A stretch of DNA of 6,980 bases, taken from contig CAYMVZ010000117.1 of the NCBI GenBank assembly GCA_964394335.1, forward strand, positions 1 through 6,980, written 5' to 3'. This stretch comes from CAJXCL01 sp964394335 (lineage in GTDB: Bacteria; Nitrospinota; Nitrospinia; CAJXCL01). This document shows positions 1-5,930 of the stretch, piece after piece (the stretch's first letter is position 1; every line of letters starts with the position of its first letter). Made by a program: the position numbers and the translations under genes. The notes under the pieces are model-generated. The model ran no database searches and was not told the origin of the DNA. It saw only the letters and a program-made list of their open reading frames with translations.

Positions 1-2
1 GG

Positions 3-260
3 GAAGAACATTCCATTATTAACGGGCTTGGAAGCGCGGTGGCCGAATTATTGTCGGAAAATTGTCCTGTTCCTTTAAAGCGCGTCGGTATTGAAGATCG
101 TTTTGGCCAAACCGGCGACTCCCCGGAATTAATGATACATTATGGATTAACGCCGGAAGCCCTGGTCAAGGCGGCAAAAAATATTTTAAAAAAGAAACAG
201 ATTAATCCTTCAGAAAAACTTTATTCCCCCCCCTCGAACGCTGTTTTAGAACAAGTATAA
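3..260 (+). CDS. Transketolase C-terminal subunit, 3' fragment
   Basis: This is the last 85 codons of a gene that begins before the window; the frame is open from base 3. The fragment starts EEHSIINGLGSAVAE and continues with RVGIEDRFGQTGDSPELM and a closing helix after HYGLTPEALV. These motifs are typical of the C-terminal domain of transketolase-like enzymes, in particular the separately encoded C-terminal subunit of two-gene transketolases. That enzyme transfers two-carbon units between sugar phosphates in the non-oxidative pentose phosphate pathway, with the thiamine diphosphate site largely on the N-terminal subunit. The C-terminal domain of DXP synthase is related, but the GDSPELM context and the short tail fit transketolase better. 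A GTG at 39 is an internal valine codon, not a start. A run of eight C lies at 226-233, near the 3' end. Confidence 0.85.
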   Translation, partial: EEHSIINGLGSAVAELLSENCPVPLKRVGIEDRFGQTGDSPELMIHYGLTPEALVKAAKNILKKKQINPSEKLYSPPSNAVLEQV

Positions 261-262
261 CT

Positions 263-282
263 ACAAGGTATTCTTTGTTTTT
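263..282 (+). terminator. Weak intrinsic terminator after the transketolase gene
   Basis: Three bases after the stop codon, ACAAGG (263-268) can pair with CTTTGT (273-278) across a TATT loop, including one G-T pair, and is followed directly by four T (279-282). Position and T-run fit a Rho-independent terminator. The stem is short and AT-rich, so it may be leaky. Confidence 0.35.
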
Positions 283-333
283 AAATGTGACTGCAAAAAT
301 AAAATTCTTTTCTCTCTTTTATTTTTCATCCAC

Positions 334-361
334 TTGAACTTTAAAACATTTTTGCTATCCT
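334..361 (+). promoter_or_regulatory. Candidate promoter for ftsE-ftsX-envC
   Basis: TTGAAC (334-339) and TATCCT (356-361) are separated by 16 bases. Each matches the housekeeping sigma consensus at 4 of 6 positions, and TG at 353-354 gives an extended -10. It lies about 50 bases before the ftsE start, in the 154-base gap between the transketolase gene and ftsE. Apart from the weak hairpin at 263-282, I see nothing else in that gap. Confidence 0.4.
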
Positions 362-414
362 GAATTAAACCGATTTCTATCCGACAGCACAATTTTCCGT
401 TGAGGTTTTAAAAC

Positions 415-1068
415 ATGATACAGATGTATGATGTTCATAAAAAGTATATTGAAAATGTGGAAGCCCTGAATGGAATCAACTTGAAAATCGAAAAAGGGGA
501 GTTTATTTTTATAACCGGTCCCAGCGGCGCAGGGAAAACAACTTTTATAAAAATTATTCTTGGATGGGAAAAGATTGACCGGGGACAGATGATAGTTAAC
601 GGGATTAATATGCTGAAAATCAAGAGATCAAAATTGCCCATTCTGAGAAGAAATATAGGGGTGGTTTTCCAGGATTTCAAACTCATAAAATCAAGATCGG
701 TTTATGATAATATTGCTTTTCCTCAGAAAGTCATTGGAATTCCTTATAAAGAAATTAAGAGGAATACATGGGAAATTTTAAAAAATATCGGGTTGAGTAA
801 TAGAAAAGACTCTTTTCCGCTTGAATTGTCAGGGGGGGAACAACAGCGGATTGCTATTGCACGAGCTTTAATCAATAAGCCGAAAATATTACTTGCCGAT
901 GAGCCGACAGGAAACATAGATCAGGAAATGATGTGGGAGATTATGAAGCTGTTTATAAAAGCAAACGTAAACGGAACTACGGTAGTATTTGCGACTCACA
1001 ACCGGGATCTGCTTAAAACAACGAAACAGCGGGTTATACATCTTCATAAAGGAAAGATTGTTGAATAA
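415..1068 (+). CDS. ftsE: Cell division ATP-binding protein FtsE
   Basis: FtsE is the cytoplasmic ATPase of the FtsEX complex. It drives conformational changes in FtsX that switch on septal murein hydrolysis. The 217-residue protein has every ABC motif: Walker A GPSGAGKTT (35-43, K41), Q-loop Q86 in VVFQDF, signature LSGGE (138-142), Walker B ILLADEPTG (158-166, catalytic E163), D-loop NID, and H-loop H195 in ATHN. The length is normal for FtsE. The ATG at 415 is preceded by GAGG (402-405) at 9 bases, which supports this start. It is the first gene of an operon with ftsX (1-base gap) and an envC-like gene. That context separates it from the related lipoprotein-release ATPase LolD. Confidence 0.95.
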   Translation: MIQMYDVHKKYIENVEALNGINLKIEKGEFIFITGPSGAGKTTFIKIILGWEKIDRGQMIVNGINMLKIKRSKLPILRRNIGVVFQDFKLIKSRSVYDNIAFPQKVIGIPYKEIKRNTWEILKNIGLSNRKDSFPLELSGGEQQRIAIARALINKPKILLADEPTGNIDQEMMWEIMKLFIKANVNGTTVVFATHNRDLLKTTKQRVIHLHKGKIVE

Positions 1069-1069
1069 A

Positions 1070-1963
1070 ATGATTCAATTAATAGGTAGCGCATTAAAAG
1101 AAGCATTGGAAGGTATCAAAGCCAATAAAGAAGCCTATTTGATCACTATAGGGACAACGGCCGTTTCCATGTCAATTTTCGGGATTTTTTTAATTGTTCA
1201 TTTTAACATACAGGGGATGGTCAAGAAATGGAGGGAAAATTTTCAAGTAGTGGTCTATCTTCAAGATAATATTACGAAAAAGGATATGAAAAAACTTAAA
1301 AGTTATTTTTCATCCGTGCAGGAAATTGATGAATATCTTTATGTCTCGAAAGATCAAGCCCTGAAAAAATTTAAAAAGAGGCTGGCTCGTAATCAGACAA
1401 TTTTAGACAATCTTGATGTTAATCCTTTACCTGCATCCTTTGAGTTAAAATTAAAAAAAAAATATCGTCATTACGAAAAGATCAAATCAATAGCTGAGGA
1501 TGTTAATAAATTTAAAGGAATAGAAAGTTTAGAATTTGGCGAAGGATGGTTGGAACGAATAGAAACAATACTGTTTTTCCTGAAGTTTATTGTTTTGGCT
1601 ATCGGGGGTTTGATCTGTATCGGAATCATTCTGATTATTTCCAACGCGATGAAACTATCCCTCTATGCCCGGAAAGACGAGATTGAAATTATGCAGCTGG
1701 TGGGAGCCACTGACTGGTTTATAAAAGGACCTTTTCTCCTTGAAGGAATTCTTCAGGGTTTTTTTGGCGCAATTCTTTCGCTGATAATTCTGTATGGTTT
1801 TTACGAGATGTTTATTGATAGTTTGCAAACCTCCAGATTTTTTATTGGCGCCCAGTCATTTTTGTTTATTACGCCGCGGGATATTGCTTACATTATTCTT
1901 TCCGGAGTACTAATAGGTTATGTGGGGAGCTATGTTTCTCTAAGAAAATTTTTAAATAACTGA
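1070..1963 (+). CDS. ftsX: Cell division membrane protein FtsX
   Basis: FtsX is the integral membrane partner of FtsE; its extracytoplasmic domain recruits a murein hydrolase or activator. From the ATG at 1070 it is 297 residues, the usual length. Topology read from hydrophobicity: N-terminal cytoplasmic segment, TM1 about 23-46, extracytoplasmic domain about 47-165 containing the conserved PLPASFEL (119-126), TM2 about 167-190, TM3 about 221-248, TM4 about 271-290. The segment SNAMKLSLYARKDEIEIMQL followed by VGAT (191-214) is the family's best-conserved region. The frame is open back to 989, but an ATG there would add 27 residues overlapping ftsE and absent from the family. Two in-frame TTG codons (1058, 1061) lie nearer an AGGA at 1050-1053 and are possible alternative starts. 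A run of ten A occurs at 1453-1462. Confidence 0.93.
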   Translation: MIQLIGSALKEALEGIKANKEAYLITIGTTAVSMSIFGIFLIVHFNIQGMVKKWRENFQVVVYLQDNITKKDMKKLKSYFSSVQEIDEYLYVSKDQALKKFKKRLARNQTILDNLDVNPLPASFELKLKKKYRHYEKIKSIAEDVNKFKGIESLEFGEGWLERIETILFFLKFIVLAIGGLICIGIILIISNAMKLSLYARKDEIEIMQLVGATDWFIKGPFLLEGILQGFFGAILSLIILYGFYEMFIDSLQTSRFFIGAQSFLFITPRDIAYIILSGVLIGYVGSYVSLRKFLNN

Positions 1964-1974
1964 TTAGAATTAAT

Positions 1975-3150
1975 ATGAAAAAAACTTATTTAATAATTTT
2001 ATTAAATTTTTTCTTTCTTCAGGCAGGTAATAATTGGGTTGTTGGTATGCAAAATTCTTCTGCTGAAAAAGAAATCCAGCGGGAAAAAAAAGAACTGGAG
2101 CGTATTAAATCAAAACTCGGCGCTGAATCAGAAAAAATTAAGAAGGAAGCAAAAAGAGAAAAATCTTTTTTGGGTCAGCTTAAAAATATTAATAAAACGT
2201 TGAAGGTCTCTCAAAGAGAACTTACAGAACATGAAAAAAAATTAGAGAGCACTAATAAAAATCTAAAAAAAATAGAATTCAATCTCAATAAAAACCGCAA
2301 AAAAATAAAAATCCGTAAAAAACTTCTCCAAAAAAGACTAAGCGTTATCTATAGACAAGGTGAACCCTCTTACATAAGAGTTGTTTTTTCAGCTTCGGAT
2401 ACAAATGATTTTTTGCAGAGACTTAAATACATGAAAATCATAGCAAGTTATGACGCGGAATTGATTTCCCAATATAAACTTGATATGGAAAATTTAACGA
2501 CCACTAAAAAAGAATTGCAGGAGACAGCAAAAATGGCGGCGCTTTTTAAAGATGCTTCGCAAAAGAAAAAAAATGAAATTTTGATCAAAAAAAGAAAAAA
2601 ACAGGAATTTGTAAACAAAATCAGAACCAGAAAAAGTACTCACATAAAAATCCAGGCAGAACTTCTGGAAGCTTCTAAAGAGTTAAGCTCTTTAATTGTC
2701 ATTTTAGAAAAAAACTATTTTGAGGAAAAGAACATAACCTTTCATAAAAGGAAAGGTTTTTTGCCGTGGCCGGTCAGGGGAAAAGTTATTTCTTCATATG
2801 GAAAGGTTAAAAATAAACGGTTTAAAACATTCTCTTATAATAATGGAATAGAAATTGCGGTGGCAGTTGGGAAAAGTGTACGCGCAGTTCATAAAGGTGA
2901 AGTTTTATATTCAGGGAATCTCAAGGGTTACGGTCTTATAGTTATCCTTGGTCACGGCAAAGGTTTTTACACTCTTTATGCGCATCTGAGCAAAAGTCTG
3001 GTAAAAAAAGGTGACAGAGTTATAAAGAGCCAGGTATTTGCTCAAACGGGAGACAGCGATTCTATCAATGGTCCTTCATTGTATTTTGAAATACGCAATA
3101 AAAGAGCACCGGAAAACCCTCTCAAATGGCTCAGCGTCGCTAAAAAATAA
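1975..3150 (+). CDS. envC: EnvC-like murein hydrolase activator (coiled coil plus degenerate LytM/M23)
   Basis: Exported 391-residue protein. The N-terminus MKKTYLIILLNFFFLQ looks like a signal peptide or anchor. Long Lys/Glu-rich coiled coils follow at about 30-125 and 165-250, then a LytM (peptidase M23) domain at about 262-387. In E. coli, EnvC binds FtsX through its coiled coil and activates periplasmic amidases without cutting peptidoglycan itself. The same is likely here, because the catalytic set is eroded. The HxxxD pair of active M23 enzymes is N289 and E293, the HxH pair is S368 and Y370 in GPSLYFEIR, and only H337 in YAHLS remains. It starts 11 bases after ftsX with no clear Shine-Dalgarno sequence, so translation may be coupled. 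The gene symbol is assigned by architecture and neighbours; NlpD-type activators share the domain but usually lack this coiled coil. Confidence 0.88.
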   Translation: MKKTYLIILLNFFFLQAGNNWVVGMQNSSAEKEIQREKKELERIKSKLGAESEKIKKEAKREKSFLGQLKNINKTLKVSQRELTEHEKKLESTNKNLKKIEFNLNKNRKKIKIRKKLLQKRLSVIYRQGEPSYIRVVFSASDTNDFLQRLKYMKIIASYDAELISQYKLDMENLTTTKKELQETAKMAALFKDASQKKKNEILIKKRKKQEFVNKIRTRKSTHIKIQAELLEASKELSSLIVILEKNYFEEKNITFHKRKGFLPWPVRGKVISSYGKVKNKRFKTFSYNNGIEIAVAVGKSVRAVHKGEVLYSGNLKGYGLIVILGHGKGFYTLYAHLSKSLVKKGDRVIKSQVFAQTGDSDSINGPSLYFEIRNKRAPENPLKWLSVAKK

Positions 3151-3209
3151 GTCCTCTGTATCTGCTGCAAAAATAACCAGTGAAATCCGTGCATTCTATA
3201 CTATTACTC

Positions 3210-3235
3210 TGTAAAAGCTTGTTTTTTTACAAGTT
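3210..3235 (+). other. Two mutually exclusive AT-rich hairpins after envC
   Basis: TGTAAAA (3210-3216) can pair with TTTTACA (3225-3231). Alternatively CTTGT (3219-3223) can pair with ACAAG (3229-3233), with AAA and TTT extending that stem around one bulged G. The two stems share bases, so only one can form at a time. This is the only terminator-like sequence between envC and the structured element. It is followed by TTTATT on the plus strand and preceded by A-rich sequence, so it could work weakly in either direction. Confidence 0.3.
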
Positions 3236-3246
3236 TATTGATTGCT

Positions 3247-3376
3247 AACCGGAGCGGAAGCTCATGTGATTATCGACCATCCTTGGTCTCAACCCCACGG
3301 GCGGCTTTCCTTCGGAAACCGTCCAATTCGGTTTTCCATACCGAATTGTGGTTGTGGAGCCTCTCCGCTTATGGTT
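3247..3376 (+). ncRNA. Candidate structured RNA element of unknown family
   Basis: About 130 bases, visibly richer in GC than the flanks and without an open reading frame, fold on paper into a compact shape. A closing stem is built from AACC/GGTT (3247-3250 with 3373-3376), AGCGG/CCGCT (3253-3257 with 3365-3369) and GCTC/GAGC (3260-3263 with 3357-3360). Hairpin A is GACCA/TGGTC (3275-3279 with 3284-3288, loop TCCT). Stem B (3290-3298 with 3348-3354, two bulged C) encloses hairpin C (GGGCGG/CCGTCC, 3299-3304 with 3319-3324, plus an inner TTTCC/GGAAA stem) and hairpin D (AATTCGG/CCGAATT, 3325-3331 with 3341-3347). B, C and D abut with no unpaired bases. One G-T pair in hairpin C would be A-C on the other strand, which favours the plus strand. 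I do not recognise tRNA, 6S, SRP, tmRNA or a known riboswitch. It could also be a dispersed palindromic repeat. Confidence 0.45.
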
Positions 3377-3403
3377 TACCCCTTTTATTTAGTTTATTAT
3401 AAT
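3375..3403 (+). promoter_or_regulatory. Candidate ctpA promoter
   Basis: TTTACC (3375-3380, 4 of 6 matches) is spaced 17 bases from a perfect TATAAT (3398-3403). A second, overlapping -10-like TATTAT lies at 3406-3411. The start point would fall near 3410, giving a leader of roughly 60 bases. The -35 begins in the last two bases of the structured element, so transcription from here would leave that element out of the ctpA mRNA. The same stretch, CCCC followed by TTTTATTT (3379-3388), could also be the U-rich end of an upstream transcript. Confidence 0.5.
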
Positions 3404-3467
3404 GATATTATAAAACAATAGGCTTCAATTAAATCATTTATTAGATTTTTTAATAAGGAGATTTTTA

Positions 3468-4835
3468 ATGTTTAGAAAATTAAAAAGCAAACCGTTGCGG
3501 TCTTCATTGCTGGTTGCTTCATTAGTGGCTGCATTTCTGCTGTCCGGCGGAATTAAAAAAGTCTATAGTAGTTTAGGAAACACATATGAAAAACTTAAAA
3601 TATTTGCTGAAGTTACTTCGCTTATAGAATCTTCCTATGTAGAAGAAGTGCAGTCGGATAACCTAATAGAAGGAGCTATACAGGGGATGCTGAAAAATCT
3701 GGATCCTCATTCTTCTTATTTATCCTTTGATTCTTACAAAGAAATGAAAGTAGAAACGGAGGGAGAATTCGGCGGTTTGGGGATCGAGATAACCATTCGC
3801 AATAATCTCCTTACTGTTGTGTCTCCTATTGAAGATACGCCCGCGTACCGAAGCGGTGTTAAAGCCGGAGACATAATAATGAAAATCAATAATAAATCTA
3901 CCAGGGATATGTCTCTGCCGGATGCTGTCAAAAAATTAAGGGGCCCCGTTAATACTGAAGTTACTATTGCTATATTGCGGAAAGAGTTTAAAACCCTTAA
4001 AGATTTTACTATAAAAAGGGCAATAATTAAGATGAAAAGTGTTTGGTCTCGAAGAATGGAAGACAATATAGGATATATCCGCTTACGAAATTTTGCTAAG
4101 ACAACGACCAATGATGTTAAAAAGACGCTGAAAAAATTTTCAGAAGATGGTCCCTTAAAAGGCCTGGTGCTTGATTTGAGGAATAATCCGGGAGGGCTTC
4201 TTAACCAGTCGGTGGGAGTTTCAAACATTTTTCTGAAAAAAGGAGCTCTTGTTGTGTATACGGAAGGGAGAACCCCGGATCAAAATATGACGTTTAAAAC
4301 AGAGAAAAGCAGCAAGTATCTGGATTTGCCGCTGGTGATTTTAGTGAATGGAGGCAGCGCCAGCGCTTCTGAAATTGTAGCCGGAGCACTAAAAGACCTT
4401 AATCGAGCCATAGTCATGGGCACAAAAACATTCGGAAAAGGCTCCGTGCAAACAATAATTCCGTTAAGTGATGGATCAGGGCTTCGGTTGACTACAGCAA
4501 AATATTTTACTCCAAGTGGAAAAGTTATAGATAAAAATGGAATCGATCCAAATATTATTGTGGAGAATCCGGTTGTTAAACCAGATGCAAAGGAAGAAGA
4601 GAGTAAAGAAAAGCTGAATGCCGGCCAGGAAAAAGATACCACCACACACTTTTTTGGTACCGAAGATAAAACCCCCGGTTTGGAAAGTGAACAACCTGAT
4701 AATAATACGCCGAAAGACGCAAAAGAAGCCCGGTTTCTGAAAGGATACAAAAAAGACATTCAACTACAAAGGGCCGTCGAATTGTTAAAAGGCGTGGAGT
4801 TATTTCAAGATATTTTGCAAAAAAAAGCTTCCTAA
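3468..4835 (+). CDS. ctpA: Carboxy-terminal processing protease, S41 family
   Basis: Exported serine protease that trims or degrades envelope proteins from their C-termini using a Ser-Lys dyad. The 455-residue protein begins with a basic, hydrophobic signal or anchor (about 9-27), then the family's N-terminal helical region with LDPHSSYL (78-85), a PDZ domain at about 98-170 (FGGLGIEI, GVKAGDII), and the S41 core with DLRNNPGG (236-243). The nucleophile is S299 within GGSASASE and the general base is K324 in TFGKGS, 25 residues apart as in E. coli Prc. A charged, low-complexity linker (about 370-425) leads to a C-terminal helix. The ATG at 3468 has AAGGAG (3455-3460) at 7 bases. In other bacteria some of these proteases control murein hydrolases, so adjacency to envC is suggestive; the substrate here is unknown. 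The stop overlaps that of gpsA. Confidence 0.94.
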   Translation: MFRKLKSKPLRSSLLVASLVAAFLLSGGIKKVYSSLGNTYEKLKIFAEVTSLIESSYVEEVQSDNLIEGAIQGMLKNLDPHSSYLSFDSYKEMKVETEGEFGGLGIEITIRNNLLTVVSPIEDTPAYRSGVKAGDIIMKINNKSTRDMSLPDAVKKLRGPVNTEVTIAILRKEFKTLKDFTIKRAIIKMKSVWSRRMEDNIGYIRLRNFAKTTTNDVKKTLKKFSEDGPLKGLVLDLRNNPGGLLNQSVGVSNIFLKKGALVVYTEGRTPDQNMTFKTEKSSKYLDLPLVILVNGGSASASEIVAGALKDLNRAIVMGTKTFGKGSVQTIIPLSDGSGLRLTTAKYFTPSGKVIDKNGIDPNIIVENPVVKPDAKEEESKEKLNAGQEKDTTTHFFGTEDKTPGLESEQPDNNTPKDAKEARFLKGYKKDIQLQRAVELLKGVELFQDILQKKAS

Positions 4836-5854
4836 AACTCATCTGAAGGATGAAGTTTCATAAGATCCAGCATGGACTGGAGGGGGCTTTTATTCTTGTA
4901 AAGTATTAAGTAAGTTTCTTTTATAATGGCGGCATGTATATTGTACTTTTCAATTAAGTTATATGCTGATTTTGCTGTTGAAACTCCTTCAGCAACAGTA
5001 ATCATTTCTTTTTGAATTTCTTTCAGGGATTCGCCCCTTCCAATTCTCAATCCTAATGAACGGTTACGGCTTAATTCTCCTGTGCAGGTTAGAATGAGAT
5101 CACCCATTCCGGAAAGACCCGCGAGGGTTTGTGGTTTAGCCCCCATTGCATTACCAATTTTTATCATTTCAGCAAGCCCCCTGGTAATCAAAGCAGCACG
5201 GGCATTGTATCCGTTTCCAAGACCGTCTGAAATACCGGCGGCAATAGCAATAACATTCTTCAACGCACCGCCAAGTTCCACTCCAATTACATCACTGCTG
5301 ATAAAAATCCTGAAATAAGGTGAGCTGAATAATTTTTGTACCTGTTCCGCGGTTTCTCTATTTTTTGAAGTTGCAACCACAGCGGTTGGTTTTTCATCTC
5401 CTATTTCTTTAGCAAAGCTCGGGCCGGAAATAACTGCGAAATTGTCACTTGATCGCGAAACAAATTCTTCACTATATATTTTTGATGTAGTAGAAAGGGT
5501 GTTGTTTTCAATTCCTTTACAGGCGCTCACAATGAGCACATTTTCAGGGAGAAAGGAAGAGAGGGCTTTAAAAATATCACGGACATGCTGGGATGGAACT
5601 ACAATAATGATAATTGCAGTGTCTTTGACCGCTTCTTCTAAATTAAAGGCAGGAGTAATATTGTTAGAAAGTTTAATGCCGGGAAAATAGCGAACATTTT
5701 CTCTTTTCTGAGCAATGAGATTACAAAGATCTTTTTCATAAACCCATAAATTCACATTATAGCCTTTTTTGGCTAATAGATTGGCTAAAGCCGTACCCCA
5801 TGCTCCTGCCCCGATTACTGCCAGCCCATTTTTTTCTATAGGTTTAGAGTTCAT
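4832..5854 (-). CDS. gpsA: NAD(P)H-dependent glycerol-3-phosphate dehydrogenase
   Basis: GpsA is a cytoplasmic enzyme that reduces dihydroxyacetone phosphate to sn-glycerol-3-phosphate, the backbone precursor of phospholipids. From the ATG at 5854 it is 340 residues, the normal length. Seen in order: Rossmann motif GAGAWG (15-20), VVPSQH (85-90), ACKGIE (111-116, conserved K113), SGPSFAKEI (143-151), GGALKN with catalytic K199, the NARAALITRG segment (217-226), and LSGMGDLILTCTGELSRNRS (247-266). A TTG at 5866 would add four residues. Neither start has a clear Shine-Dalgarno sequence, and ATG is preferred by family alignment. The gene is convergent with ctpA (4-base overlap) and divergent from yicC, with its own promoter candidate upstream, so it appears to be transcribed alone here. 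Confidence 0.95.
   Translation of the reverse strand: MNSKPIEKNGLAVIGAGAWGTALANLLAKKGYNVNLWVYEKDLCNLIAQKRENVRYFPGIKLSNNITPAFNLEEAVKDTAIIIIVVPSQHVRDIFKALSSFLPENVLIVSACKGIENNTLSTTSKIYSEEFVSRSSDNFAVISGPSFAKEIGDEKPTAVVATSKNRETAEQVQKLFSSPYFRIFISSDVIGVELGGALKNVIAIAAGISDGLGNGYNARAALITRGLAEMIKIGNAMGAKPQTLAGLSGMGDLILTCTGELSRNRSLGLRIGRGESLKEIQKEMITVAEGVSTAKSAYNLIEKYNIHAAIIKETYLILYKNKSPLQSMLDLMKLHPSDEF
4833..4858. terminator. Possible bidirectional terminator at the ctpA/gpsA junction
   Basis: ACTCATC (4837-4843) pairs with GATGAAGT (4849-4856) with one bulged A and a 5-base loop. It begins one base after the ctpA stop and lies within the last codons of gpsA. It is flanked by AAAA (4834-4837) on the left and TTT (4856-4858) on the right, so transcripts from both sides would carry a stem followed by a short U-run. 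The U-runs are only three to four bases long, so efficiency is doubtful. Confidence 0.35.
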
Positions 5855-5879
5855 GCTATATAACAAAAAAAATATGTTG

Positions 5880-5885
5880 TATAAT
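5880..5885 (+). promoter_or_regulatory. Candidate yicC -10 box, overlapping the gpsA -10
   Basis: A perfect TATAAT sits 45 bases before the yicC start. I see no good -35 at 16-18 bases upstream (the positions are AT-rich, for example TATATA at 5857-5862). The call therefore rests on the -10 alone. It shares five bases with the minus-strand gpsA -10. Confidence 0.4.
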
Positions 5886-5909
5886 AGCGCCCTGTCTCCT
5901 GTTATTCAA
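5881..5909 (-). promoter_or_regulatory. Candidate gpsA promoter
   Basis: Read on the minus strand, TTGAAT (5909-5904) and TATTAT (5886-5881) are spaced exactly 17 bases apart, matching consensus at 4 of 6 and 5 of 6. The start point would lie about 20 bases before the gpsA ATG, leaving a very short leader with no Shine-Dalgarno sequence. The -10 overlaps a perfect TATAAT read on the other strand. Confidence 0.55.
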
Positions 5910-5930
5910 ATATTTTAAAGGAAAGAATTT

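Noticed and set aside
226..233. Phase-variable C8 tract in the transketolase gene
   Set aside because: It lies only nine codons before the stop, so slippage would change just the tail of the protein. There is no sign of a contingency-locus function.
39..260. GTG at 39 as the start of a 73-residue gene
   Set aside because: The frame is open upstream to base 3 and the translated upstream residues continue the conserved transketolase motif, so this is a fragment of a longer gene.
989..1069. Upstream ATG extending FtsX by 27 residues
   Set aside because: It lies deep inside ftsE, has no family counterpart, and the ATG at 1070 gives the usual N-terminus and length.
3191..3202. TATACT (3197-3202) as the -10 of a promoter for the structured RNA
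   Set aside because: No acceptable -35 occurs at 16-18 bases upstream, so there is too little support.
3247..3376. tRNA, 6S RNA, SRP RNA or a known riboswitch
   Set aside because: There is no acceptor/T-arm pattern, no large symmetric central bubble, no SRP apical motif, and no aptamer consensus that I recognise. It is kept as an unassigned structured element.
3734..4842. Several minus-strand open frames across ctpA (88 to 164 residues)
   Set aside because: They are antisense shadows of a strongly conserved gene, with low-complexity Ser/Phe-rich translations and no recognisable domain.
5082..5690. Plus-strand open frames of 78 and 82 residues inside gpsA
   Set aside because: They lie opposite conserved gpsA motifs and show no domain or credible ribosome binding site.
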